A stretch of 53,499 nt of DNA from Candidatus Zixiibacteriota bacterium. Lineage in GTDB: Bacteria; Zixibacteria; MSB-5A5; JAABVY01. Made by a program: the position numbers and the translations under genes. The stretch is from contig DSEQ01000014.1 in NCBI GenBank assembly GCA_011056555.1, forward strand, positions 1 to 53,499, written 5' to 3'. How positions within the stretch are numbered: the stretch's first letter is position 1; each line of letters begins with the position of its first letter. This document shows, in pieces, positions 37,143 to 45,505 of this stretch. The notes under the pieces are model-generated. The model did no database searches. It saw only the letters and a list, made by a program, of their open reading frames with translations, and was not told the DNA's origin.

Positions 37143-37694
37143 TCAGGCTTTTTGCATTTCAAGTTCAGGCGCTTTGGGCATATCCAGTTCGGTTTCATGC
37201 ACATGGTTGAAGTAATTTGATAACGTCTTCTGGGCGATTATGGTAATTACCTCGGGGATATTCTCTTTGGTATATCCGGCGTCAGTGAACTTATTGATAT
37301 CTTCGTCGGAGACATAACCGCTGGTTTCCATTATCCTCTGCGTAAACCAGAACAGGGCATTATATTTTTCATTCGATCCGTTGCCCCGGCGGATATCCAT
37401 AATCTCCCCGTCCTTCATACCTGCACTTTTTGCTCCGCCGGTATGGGCTGCGAGGCAGTATTCGCAGTTGTTATACTGGCTCACCGCAATGCGTGTTATT
37501 TCCTGCTCTGCCTCGGAAAGCCCACCCTCGTTAATAATTTCGTTCAACGCCAGGTAGGCCTTGAGCGCAACCGGACTTCCAGCCATGCCTTGAAAGATAT
37601 TCGGTATAGCGCCAAAATCCTTCTTGATGCTGTCAAAAATCTTCTTCACTTCGCCTTTGGCCTGGTCAGGCTTAACATATTTTAAACGCGGCAT
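37143..37694 (-). CDS. AhpD/carboxymuconolactone decarboxylase-like protein
   Basis: A 183-residue alpha-helical protein. It has the AhpD-type redox motif 'NCEYCLAAHTGGAK' (CxxCxxxH) with 'INEGGLSEAEQEITRIAV' before it. AhpD proteins act as thiol-disulfide partners of peroxiredoxins; many members of this length are uncharacterised peroxidase-related proteins. 'AIPNIFQGMAGSPVALKAY' at residues about 30-48 is typical of the subgroup. AAGGAGG lies seven bases before the ATG. It is a single-gene unit with its own terminator. Confidence 0.9.
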   Translation of the reverse strand: MPRLKYVKPDQAKGEVKKIFDSIKKDFGAIPNIFQGMAGSPVALKAYLALNEIINEGGLSEAEQEITRIAVSQYNNCEYCLAAHTGGAKSAGMKDGEIMDIRRGNGSNEKYNALFWFTQRIMETSGYVSDEDINKFTDAGYTKENIPEVITIIAQKTLSNYFNHVHETELDMPKAPELEMQKA

Positions 37695-37956
37695 AATATA
37701 ACCTCCTTTTTCAGATTATCAGAGTTGCCTATTTAGATGACTTCTGCTTTCCTAACATGGCAATGCCCTCGGTTGTTCCTTAAGGGAGGCTGTATCTGAC
37801 GGAATGACATTGAGTTATAATGGAATATACATTCAAGTTGGGAGATTTGATTCTTATCGATTTAAGCCAGTTACAAAATAGATGTTTTATAGGCCGAGAG
37901 TGAAACCTCTAATTAAAGCTGTCGTTTTAAGAAAGAGAAATTGAGAGGTTTTTTCT

Positions 37957-38967
37957 ATGGATATCGGAGATCTGGAACATTTCAGGACCCTGCTACTCGA
38001 GCGCGAGCATAACCTCAGTGAGCTCGTAAACTCGAAAGATCATCTCCTGGCCAAAGATGCCGACAAGGTCCGTGAGCTGCTGGTGGAAATCAAGCAGTCT
38101 CTCGATCGTATTGAATGCGGCACCTATGGCGCCTGTGATTGCTGTGATGGTCAGGTTGAGGCTTTCAGGCTCGAGATCGAACCGACCTCCAGAATCTGTC
38201 TCGACTGCCTGGGAGATACGGAAAAGGCTATTCTGGAGGAGGAGCTGCATGTAGCCGGAAAAATATATCGTTCACTGCTGCCGGAAAAACTGGAATCGAT
38301 CCAGGGGTTCAAAATTGCCACCCAGTCCATTTCTGCAGGCACGATCGGCGGCGATTACTATGATTTTCTGCCCTTACCGGACGGCAGTGGGATGCGGGTC
38401 GTGATCGCAGACATGGTCGGAAAAGGCCTTCCGGCGGGATTGCTGATGTCAAATCTTCAGGGCGCGCTGAGAATTTTTTCAGAGGATATTGGAAAACCGG
38501 CTGATCTAATCAGGCGTCTGAATCAATGGCTGTGCAGGAATATACCCATGAGCAACTTCGTAACCCTGGCCTGTTTCTGCATAGAATCCTCGGATGGAGA
38601 GGAGTCGCAGATCACCTATGCCAATGCGGGCCATTGGCCGCCGGTTCTTCTGCGATCGGATGGAAAAGCTGAAATGCTCGAACCCACCGGCGGTATTCTC
38701 GGAGTTCATAAGGACTTTACATTCGAGCAAAAGGATCTATCGATGTCTCCCGGCGACCTGCTGTTTTTGTATACTGATGGTGTCACTGAATCGCGAAACG
38801 ATTACGGCGAGATGTACGAGGAGTCGCGGCTCTTGAGATTTCTTCAGGAACACCGCGACCATTCAGCAAGCAGCCTATTGGATAAGCTCTTGCAGGAAAT
38901 ATGGATATTCCGGGGAAGGTCGAAGTTTGATGACGACCTCACGGTCATCGCTCTGCAGAAAGAATAA
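37957..38967 (+). CDS. TraR/DksA-type zinc finger fused to an RsbU-like PP2C phosphatase
   Basis: A 336-residue fusion. Residues about 1-45 form a coiled coil. Residues 49-90 are a DksA/TraR C4 zinc finger ('ECGTYGACDCCDGQVEAFRL' with C60/C63 and C81/C84). Residues about 110-335 are a SpoIIE/RsbU-type PP2C phosphatase: 'AGTIGGDYYDFLPL', 'IADMVGKGLPAGLLMSNL', 'YANAGHWPP', 'GDLLFLYTDGVTES', and 'FDDDLTVIAL', giving the metal-binding acids. RsbU-like enzymes dephosphorylate anti-sigma antagonists in partner-switching pathways. DksA/TraR fingers bind RNA polymerase. GAGAGG precedes the ATG. No anti-sigma or antagonist gene is adjacent. It looks like a stand-alone stress or transcription regulator. 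Confidence 0.88.
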   Translation: MDIGDLEHFRTLLLEREHNLSELVNSKDHLLAKDADKVRELLVEIKQSLDRIECGTYGACDCCDGQVEAFRLEIEPTSRICLDCLGDTEKAILEEELHVAGKIYRSLLPEKLESIQGFKIATQSISAGTIGGDYYDFLPLPDGSGMRVVIADMVGKGLPAGLLMSNLQGALRIFSEDIGKPADLIRRLNQWLCRNIPMSNFVTLACFCIESSDGEESQITYANAGHWPPVLLRSDGKAEMLEPTGGILGVHKDFTFEQKDLSMSPGDLLFLYTDGVTESRNDYGEMYEESRLLRFLQEHRDHSASSLLDKLLQEIWIFRGRSKFDDDLTVIALQKE

Positions 38968-38994
38968 AAAAAACCCGCCCATTTCTGAGCGGGT
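38965..38994 (-). terminator. Intrinsic terminator of the cohesin-like/dockerin gene
   Basis: On the minus strand ACCCGC (38989-38994) pairs with GCGGGT (38973-38978), followed by TTTTTTTT. It lies about 30 bases past the stop at 39022. It is also just after the plus-strand phosphatase stop, so it may serve both converging genes. Confidence 0.8.
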
Positions 38995-39021
38995 CGAGGG
39001 ATAGAGTATATATTTATTTAA

Positions 39022-40503
39022 TCAACAATCCGGAATACCGTCACCATCGGCGTCACATGGATCGTTACCGCCAATAAATACATAGTTGATAATCCAGACT
39101 GCATCTGAAATATTTACGGCACCATCACAGTTTACATTTCCGGACTCGAGAGGAAATGGCGGATTTCCGCCAATGAAAACGTAATTGGCGATATAAACTG
39201 CATCGCTGATATTGACCAAACCGTCAGAATTGGCGTCCCCGCATATCAGCTCGCCAATGACACCGACTTCGGAGGCAATATCCCGCATCTCCCAGTCGGA
39301 GACATCGGCGCTGTCTATAATACCATCCCCGGTATATGTAAAGAACAGGCCCTGATAAACTGCGCTGTCCGTTCCGCTAAAACCGGGATTTAACAGGAGA
39401 CGGGTAACTATCCCGTCATAGTTATAAGCGATTCCTTCAGGGCCGCTGTAATCGGGTACAATCTCGCCCTCGAAGATGAGATGTATTGCACTAAGGCTGT
39501 CCGGGAATACCAGATGCACCTCCTGAGCCAGAGTATCCTGCACAAAAAGTGCGGTGGGTTGAATGAGCTCATTTCCATCATCACCCAGCTTTGGGTAAGG
39601 ACTGATATCACCTATAATTACGCGATACATGAATATCAGGTCCCGGACGGTTGGATAGGTGCTGTCTTTATTGCAGTCTGTGGCCCCCAGTTGCATCTGA
39701 AGGTCTATATTGAAGATATCCGGTCCGTAGATATAATAGCTTTGAAACAATACATAATCAGCAATTTCATATGGGATGCCGTTAAGATTTATATCACCAA
39801 TATCATCGATCTCATCAATGCAGGCGACATTAATTACGCCATTGTAAAAATCAACCAGCTTAATTTTATTACCGCCCGGAATATTAGCGCATGAATCCGG
39901 CAAACCGTGGATCGTGGGGAAGGTATCATCCTGCTGGATGAAGTCACCAATATAGGGATCATAGACACTATCCGATATATACACACTGTCGCCCACTGTG
40001 TTGATTACATGACCATCTGCGCATTGGACCCAGTAAAATCTTAATGGAAAAGTCAGGCACTCATTTGCGGTATCGGGCTTAATGTGAAACTGCAGATAAA
40101 AGAGTGTGTCGGTGCTGTAAGAAAAATCGCATCCGAGCGGATTCGGGCCGGATGCGGCATATATTTTTTCCACCCCGGGTATCTCAGGCCGATGTCCAAT
40201 CAGGGCCCAATTACAGTGGTCAACAGGACCCAAATTTACATCGAGCAGCTCCACCGCACCCGTATCATACTGGATAAGAAAATCGAAGCCGCCGACATTG
40301 ATATCGGTATTGTTAACCATTACGACCGGGATATCAAGGTAGCTGTCCAGATCATGAAATGTTGGATCCTCAGGTATCAAGATACTGATTTTTTCCTGGG
40401 CATATGCGCCGCTGGATATAAAGCTGAACGAAATAAGAAGAATTAAAGTCATGATCGCTATGGCAAATTTAAGCATAGCACTTGACAGGCATCGTTTAGA
40501 CAT
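39022..40503 (-). CDS. Secreted protein with cohesin-like domain and C-terminal dockerin-like tail
   Basis: A 493-residue protein. The start at 40503 has GGGAGG four bases upstream and gives a long signal peptide ('MTLILLISFSFISSGAYA'). Residues about 40-170 resemble a cohesin-type beta-sandwich: 'IPVVMVNNTDINVGGFDFLI' followed by 'QYDTGAVELLDVNLG'. A middle region holds an EF-hand-like 'INLNGIPYEIADYVLFQSY' and 'LGATDCNKDSTYPTVRDLIF', which look like a second dockerin-type pair. The C-terminal tail has two 'NISDAVxIxNYVFIGG' units and ends 'DADGDGIPDC'. It is probably surface-located. Carrying both binding partners on one chain is unusual for a structural protein. Confidence 0.85.
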   Translation of the reverse strand: MSKRCLSSAMLKFAIAIMTLILLISFSFISSGAYAQEKISILIPEDPTFHDLDSYLDIPVVMVNNTDINVGGFDFLIQYDTGAVELLDVNLGPVDHCNWALIGHRPEIPGVEKIYAASGPNPLGCDFSYSTDTLFYLQFHIKPDTANECLTFPLRFYWVQCADGHVINTVGDSVYISDSVYDPYIGDFIQQDDTFPTIHGLPDSCANIPGGNKIKLVDFYNGVINVACIDEIDDIGDINLNGIPYEIADYVLFQSYYIYGPDIFNIDLQMQLGATDCNKDSTYPTVRDLIFMYRVIIGDISPYPKLGDDGNELIQPTALFVQDTLAQEVHLVFPDSLSAIHLIFEGEIVPDYSGPEGIAYNYDGIVTRLLLNPGFSGTDSAVYQGLFFTYTGDGIIDSADVSDWEMRDIASEVGVIGELICGDANSDGLVNISDAVYIANYVFIGGNPPFPLESGNVNCDGAVNISDAVWIINYVFIGGNDPCDADGDGIPDC

Positions 40504-40615
40504 ATTTCCTCCCATTAACAGGTTAAAGCATTAAAACGCCTAAAACGATAGCATTTATCCCGTGAAAAACCTCTATCTTGATAATTAGTCTTTGCTGTAG
40601 CAGTCTAACAAATAA

Positions 40616-40643
40616 AACATATCCCATTTGCTGGATTTGTCAA
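40616..40643 (-). promoter_or_regulatory. Promoter of the cohesin-like/dockerin gene
   Basis: On the minus strand TTGACA (40638-40643), 16 bases, TATGTT (40616-40621). It lies about 110 bases before the start codon. Confidence 0.6.
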
Positions 40644-40711
40644 GAACTTATTGCGCAATCGGGACATCTTATGTAAATTTCTTAAAATCATCAGGGATAG
40701 GATGTACTGAT

Positions 40712-40740
40712 TTATCAATTTGAAATCGTAATCATATAAT
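40712..40740 (+). promoter_or_regulatory. Promoter of the C69 peptidase gene
   Basis: TTATCA (40712-40717), 17 bases, TATAAT (40735-40740). Transcription would start near 40747, leaving a 20-base leader that contains GAGGAG. Confidence 0.65.
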
Positions 40741-40767
40741 GGACAATTCATTGAGGAGATGGCAGAT

Positions 40768-42399
40768 ATGAAAAAGTCCGTATTGGTCGCAATAACAGCA
40801 TCATTAATATTATCGGCATCAGCACTCTATGCCTGCACCAACCTTCTGGTCACCAAAGGGGCCTCGGCTGACGGCTCAGTCATGATCACCTATACCTGCG
40901 ACGGCGAATTCCATCCACATCTGGAATATACTCCCGCTGCGGATAATGAAGAGGACTCGCTTGAAATTACGGATTGGGGCGGCAATGTGCGCGGCAAGAT
41001 TCATCAGGTGCCGCACATCTATGCTGTGGTGGACCTGATGAATGAGCATCAGCTGGCAATCAGCGAAACCACCTTTACCGGACGCGAGGAATTGCAGGAC
41101 ACGCTGGGGCTGCTGCATTACTGGGACTTGATGACTCTGGCACTCCAACGCGCTAAAACAGCGCGTGAGGCGATCGAGGTCATGACCGATCTGGTCAAAA
41201 AATATGGCTACCGCTCGACCGGCGAATCATTTTCGATTGCAGATACCGATGAGGCCTGGATTATGGAGATGAACGGTATGGGGCCGGGCAATAAAGGCGC
41301 AGTCTGGGTGGCGTTGCGTATCCCCGACGGCTATATCTCCTGCCATGCCAACAAGGCACGTATAGGTGAGTTTCCGCTTGACGATCCCGAGAATTGCTTG
41401 TACTCGGAAAATGTGATCGACTTCGCCGTCGAGAAAGGCTTTTACGATCCCGAATCGGGCCAGCCGTTCAGCTTCAGAGAAGCCTACTGCCCGGATACAC
41501 CTTCCAATCACAAGTACGCCGATACACGTGTCTGGAGCATCTTCAGGCGCGCCGCCCCCTCTCAGAATTTTGATCCGGATTATCATCGCGCAGTCGTGGG
41601 CGCAAAGGAATATCCGCTCTGGATCAAGCCTGATGAAAAGCTGTCGCTTTCCGATGTCTTCTCCCTGATGCGCGATCATTACGAGGGCACGCCCTTTGAT
41701 ATGACGCAGGGTGTTGATGCCGGGCCATATAATACGCCATACAGATGGCGCCCGATGGAATGGGAGGTTGACAGCGTGACCTATATGTGGGAACGTCCCA
41801 TCTCCACCCAGCAGACCGGATTCTCTTTTGTCTCGCAGTCACGGGGATGGCTGCCCGATCCGGTCGGCGGTGTTTTTTGGTACGGGGTCGATGATACCTG
41901 GTTCACATGTTATACTCCGCTCTACTGCGGGATCAACGATATTCCGAAATCATACACGGTGGGATCGCTTCAGGATTTCACCTGGGAGTCGGCCTGGTGG
42001 GTGTTTAACTTTGTCTCCAATTTCTGCAACCTGAAATACTCCTATATGATCCAGGATATCCAGGCGGTCCAGCAGGAGCTGGAAGGATTTTATATCAAAA
42101 TGCAGCCGCGCATCGAACAGATGGCGCTGGAGATCAGCGAGTTCGATAATGATCTCATGATCGAATTTCTGACGCGCTACTCTGTTGACAATGCTGAAAA
42201 TGTCGTCGATAGATGGCGCGAGCTGGGCGAATACCTGATCGTGAAATATAATGACGGCTATGTCAAGAATGAGAAGGGCCGTCCCGAGGAGGTCGGGTAT
42301 CCGGAAAGCTGGCTGGAAAAAATTGTGCGTGAACGCGGCGATTATTACAGGCTGCCTGAACAAGAAGAGGATGTCCCGGAATCAATATTGATTGATTGA
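40768..42399 (+). CDS. Secreted C69-family dipeptidase (PepD/U34-like)
   Basis: A 543-residue protein. GAGGAG lies 9 bases before the ATG at 40768; the ATG at 40759 abuts the same site and is less likely. A signal peptide (about 1-21) precedes 'YACTNLLVTKGASADGS', where the Cys is the N-terminal nucleophile of C69 peptidases once processed. Further family motifs are 'QLAISETTFTGREELQ', 'YRSTGESFSIADTDEAWIMEM', 'GPGNKGAVWVALRIPDGYI', and 'FVSQSRGWLPDPVGGVFWYG'. Characterised relatives release dipeptides. The signal peptide indicates a periplasmic or extracellular site, consistent with the other secreted peptidases here. Confidence 0.93.
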   Translation: MKKSVLVAITASLILSASALYACTNLLVTKGASADGSVMITYTCDGEFHPHLEYTPAADNEEDSLEITDWGGNVRGKIHQVPHIYAVVDLMNEHQLAISETTFTGREELQDTLGLLHYWDLMTLALQRAKTAREAIEVMTDLVKKYGYRSTGESFSIADTDEAWIMEMNGMGPGNKGAVWVALRIPDGYISCHANKARIGEFPLDDPENCLYSENVIDFAVEKGFYDPESGQPFSFREAYCPDTPSNHKYADTRVWSIFRRAAPSQNFDPDYHRAVVGAKEYPLWIKPDEKLSLSDVFSLMRDHYEGTPFDMTQGVDAGPYNTPYRWRPMEWEVDSVTYMWERPISTQQTGFSFVSQSRGWLPDPVGGVFWYGVDDTWFTCYTPLYCGINDIPKSYTVGSLQDFTWESAWWVFNFVSNFCNLKYSYMIQDIQAVQQELEGFYIKMQPRIEQMALEISEFDNDLMIEFLTRYSVDNAENVVDRWRELGEYLIVKYNDGYVKNEKGRPEEVGYPESWLEKIVRERGDYYRLPEQEEDVPESILID

Positions 42400-42415
42400 T
42401 GTTTACGCAGCATTT

Positions 42416-42533
42416 GCTATCCTGGTTGCGCCTGTTCCTGAACCGAAGGCGGTGAACTGGCGCAATCAAAAATAGCATAGAGTTTCTTGGCTGGCAGGGT
42501 CACAATCCGCCTTCGGCGAATCAAGACCCTGCC
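42416..42533. repeat. Two adjacent hairpin repeats
   Basis: First hairpin: GCTATCCTGGTTGCGCC (42416-42432) with the imperfect reverse copy at 42459-42476. Second: GGCAGGGTC (42493-42501) with GACCCTGCC (42525-42533) and an inner CGCC-TTC-GGCG stem. They fill most of the gap between the C69 gene and the converging SDR gene. No T-tract follows, so they look like repeat elements more than simple terminators. Confidence 0.55.
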
Positions 42534-42637
42534 CCACAGATAATAGTGCATCCGGGAATATGCGGACATCTGCGTAGAATTCTGGAGCATAGCCATATCA
42601 TCAAATACCTGATGGCTTCCGGCTCAAAAAAGATGTG

Positions 42638-43432
42638 TTATTCTCCGCTCAGCTGCCATCTGGCGATTTTCGTCGCCAGCTTGCGCGGTGCCAGTCGAAT
42701 CGAAAATACGAGCGCCTTATAAAACCAGCTGGGAATAACAGTGCGCCTGCCCTTCATGAGAGCCTTATAGCCAATCCTGGCCACTTTGTCGGCCTCCTGT
42801 GGAAACATTCCCTCCAGCCGCGTTCCGGCAGCTTCTGAACGCTTGAAGAATTCTGTCCTTACCGGTCCCGGGCACAAAACCGTCACCGTGACTCCCGAAC
42901 CGTCAACCTCCTCGGCAATGGCCTCTGAAAGATGAATCACGTACGCCTTGCTGGCATAGTAGGTCGCGCAGTAGGGACCAGCCACGAAACCGGCACTGGA
43001 GGCAACATTGAGAATTTTGCCCGAGCCACGCTCAATCATTTCCGGCAGAAACAGACGGGTCAGTTTTGTGAGCGCGGTTATATTGACCTCGATCATGTCA
43101 TACAACCTTTGCGGCTCAGTCTCCTGAAACCGTCCCCATTGCCCGAATCCCGCATTGTTCACCAGGATATCGATTCTGATATCATCCGCCTTCAAGCTGT
43201 CATAGATCTTCTGAGGCGAACCAGGTTGTGCGAGATCGAAGGGAAGGATCCTGACCTTATTGGCATACCTGCCCTGAATCTCGACTTCCAGTTTTTTCAT
43301 GCGGGCCTCGTCGCGCGCAACCATTACAATATCATAGCCGTCCCTTGCAAAGAGCCTGCAAAACTCTCTTCCGATGCCTGATGACGCTCCGGTTACAAGC
43401 ACGGTAGGGCTTTTGCTTTCTTCCGGCGCCAT
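42638..43432 (-). CDS. Short-chain dehydrogenase/reductase
   Basis: A 264-residue classical SDR. It has the cofactor motif 'VLVTGASSGIGREFCRLFA' (TGxxxGxG), 'LVNNAGFGQWG' (NNAG), Ser in 'LNVASSAGFVAGPY', and the catalytic Tyr-x3-Lys in 'ATYYASKAYV'. 'VLCPGPVRTEFF' follows, and the C-terminus is basic and hydrophobic ('FYKALVFSIRLAPRKLA'), as in membrane-associated DltE/YqjQ-like members. The ATG at 43432 has AAGGAGA seven bases upstream; a longer frame to 43708 is not supported. Substrate unknown. Confidence 0.9.
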   Translation of the reverse strand: MAPEESKSPTVLVTGASSGIGREFCRLFARDGYDIVMVARDEARMKKLEVEIQGRYANKVRILPFDLAQPGSPQKIYDSLKADDIRIDILVNNAGFGQWGRFQETEPQRLYDMIEVNITALTKLTRLFLPEMIERGSGKILNVASSAGFVAGPYCATYYASKAYVIHLSEAIAEEVDGSGVTVTVLCPGPVRTEFFKRSEAAGTRLEGMFPQEADKVARIGYKALMKGRRTVIPSWFYKALVFSIRLAPRKLATKIARWQLSGE

Positions 43433-43569
43433 AATTTGTCTCCTTTGTAAAGTTAATCCTGCGGAAATTAAATATAAGTTTGAATTATTGGAATTCAATT
43501 TAAAACCGTTTAGAATTTTCCGGAGCAGTTCAAAATGAACGCCATGAGCCGAGTTTTGTTTTAAACTGC

Positions 43570-43598
43570 TTGACGCTTTTACAGAATTGGGGTAGTTT
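43570..43598 (+). promoter_or_regulatory. Promoter of the antiporter gene
   Basis: TTGACG (43570-43575), 17 bases, TAGTTT (43593-43598), about 30 bases before the TTG start codon. Confidence 0.55.
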
Positions 43599-43627
43599 AT
43601 GGTAATAATCAAAGGGAAGGAGCGGAA

Positions 43628-45484
43628 TTGGAAAAGGAAATTCTGGTCGGGCTGGCATCCATAATAGTACTGGGAATTCTGGCACAATGGCTGGCCTGGC
43701 GCCTGCATCTCCCCGCCATCTTACTGCTCCTGATCGCCGGCTTTGTTGCCGGACCCGCAACCGGCATACTGGATCCCGATCATGTTTTTGGAGATCTGCT
43801 TTTCCCGCTGGTTTCTATCTCTGTAGCTATAATTCTGTTTGAGGGGGGCCTGAGCCTGCGGATTGACGAGCTCAAGCGGGTAGGGCATGTTGTCCGTAAC
43901 CTGACCACAGTGGGAATCATCATAACCTGGTTTTTGGGGGGAATGGGCGCACATTACATAGTGGGAATAGAGTTGGGCCCGTCCATGCTTCTGGGCGCTT
44001 TGCTGGTTGTGAGCGGCCCGACCGTAATTATCCCCCTCCTGCGCCAGGTTCGCCCCAAGGGTAATGTCGGCTCGATTGTCAAGTGGGAGGGCATAGTCAA
44101 TGATCCCATTGGCGCCATCCTGGCCGTCCTGGTTTTTGAAGTAATCGTATCCGGTTCTGCCGGTGAGGGAACTGCCGCGGTCATCTTCAGCGCTCTGAAG
44201 GCCGCATTTTTCGGAGGATTGTTCGGATTGGCCGGCGCCGCTGCAATCGTCATTCTCCTGAGAAAATATCTGGTGCCGGACTTCCTGCAGAATCCGATTT
44301 CGCTTATGCTTGTGGTGATAGTCTTCGTAGCCGCCAATGTGCTCCAGACAGAATCCGGACTTCTGGCAGTTACAGTTATGGGGGTGGCTCTGACAAATCA
44401 GCGCTTTGTTTCCATCAAGCATATCTACGAGTTTAAGGAGAACCTGAGGGTGCTTCTCATATCGAGCCTTTTCATAATACTGGCCGCCCGTCTTCCCATG
44501 ACCGACATAGGCCTGGCGAATCTGCAGTCGTGGATTTTTGTGCTTTATCTTATAATCATTGTACGTCCCGCCATGGTATTTCTTGCAACAATCGGTCAGA
44601 AAATCGGGATTCGAGAGAAGTTGTTTGTATCTTGGATGGCACCGCGCGGGATTGTTGCGGCTTCTGTAATCTCGGTTTTTGCTATCAGGCTGGGGGAGTT
44701 GGGCTTTCAAAATTATGAATCTCTGGTACCGTTGACATTTCAGGTTATTATAGGCACAGTTGCGATTTACGGCCTGACCGCTAACCTGGCGGCTCGTGTG
44801 CTCAAGGTTTCCAGCAAGTCTCCGCAGGGTGTGCTATTTGCAGGCGCATCGCCATGGGTGCAGGAAATTGCCGAGATGCTTCATAAGCAGGGCTTTAACA
44901 TTATTATGGTGGACTCAAACTGGAGCAATATAAAGGCTGCCAGAAAAAAAGGACTGAGATCATATTATTCCGATATACTCTCGGAAAATCTGCTGAGCGA
45001 TATCGATCTGGATGGTATCGGACGGCTGCTGGCCATGACACCCAATGACGAGGTCAATTCACTGGCGGCTCTGCACTTTGAGGATACCTTCGATAAACAG
45101 GAAGTTTATCAGCTTCCGCCCCAGGGCAAAGTCGATTCTGCCCAGAAGGCCGATTATCCAAAACATCTGAGAGGACGATTTTTGTTCAGCGAGGATGCCA
45201 CCTATCAATATATGACCTCGCGCTTCTTTACCGGGGCGATCGTCAAAAAAACCTCCATCACCGAGGAATTCGATATCGACTCATTCAATTCAATCTATAA
45301 CTACTCGGCCCTGCCGATGTTTGTTATACAGGAGTCAGGGAAACTGACAGTTTGTACCGCCGAGGATGAAATCGAATTCAAACCCGGACAAATTCTGATC
45401 AGCATGGTCGATCCCAGAGAGAAGGACGGGCGCAATACAAAGAGCCGTAAAACTCCGGAAGATGAGCCGGAGACCGAATCCTGA
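43628..45484 (+). CDS. CPA-type cation/proton antiporter with TrkA-N (RCK) domain
   Basis: A 618-residue protein. About 12 membrane helices cover residues 1-390, with motifs typical of CPA1 Na+(K+)/H+ exchangers: 'FEGGLSLRIDEL', 'GALLVVSGPTVIIPLL', 'VNDPIGAILAVLVFE', 'WMAPRGIVAASVISVFAI'. A cytoplasmic RCK/TrkA-N-like region follows (about 400-520, 'GVLFAGASPWVQEIAEML', 'IIMVDSNWSNIKAARKKG'), and then a TrkA-C-like tail. It exchanges cations for protons at the inner membrane, with the RCK part sensing nucleotides. The start is a TTG with GGAAGGAG five bases upstream. It ends 21 bases before the TauE/SafE gene. Confidence 0.92.
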   Translation: MEKEILVGLASIIVLGILAQWLAWRLHLPAILLLLIAGFVAGPATGILDPDHVFGDLLFPLVSISVAIILFEGGLSLRIDELKRVGHVVRNLTTVGIIITWFLGGMGAHYIVGIELGPSMLLGALLVVSGPTVIIPLLRQVRPKGNVGSIVKWEGIVNDPIGAILAVLVFEVIVSGSAGEGTAAVIFSALKAAFFGGLFGLAGAAAIVILLRKYLVPDFLQNPISLMLVVIVFVAANVLQTESGLLAVTVMGVALTNQRFVSIKHIYEFKENLRVLLISSLFIILAARLPMTDIGLANLQSWIFVLYLIIIVRPAMVFLATIGQKIGIREKLFVSWMAPRGIVAASVISVFAIRLGELGFQNYESLVPLTFQVIIGTVAIYGLTANLAARVLKVSSKSPQGVLFAGASPWVQEIAEMLHKQGFNIIMVDSNWSNIKAARKKGLRSYYSDILSENLLSDIDLDGIGRLLAMTPNDEVNSLAALHFEDTFDKQEVYQLPPQGKVDSAQKADYPKHLRGRFLFSEDATYQYMTSRFFTGAIVKKTSITEEFDIDSFNSIYNYSALPMFVIQESGKLTVCTAEDEIEFKPGQILISMVDPREKDGRNTKSRKTPEDEPETES

Positions 45485-45505
45485 TTCAAGCGGGTAGATT
45501 TGACG

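Noticed and set aside
37804..37881. 25-codon plus-strand frame before the TraR-phosphatase gene
   Set aside because: The nearest purine-rich site is 16 bases upstream, and there is no terminator. Unlike the 6238-6315 gene it lacks a full expression unit.
43721..44710. Long minus-strand frame (329 codons) opposite the antiporter gene
   Set aside because: It is antisense to a clear membrane transporter and is Gln/Asn/Tyr/His-rich, the usual signature of a shadow frame.
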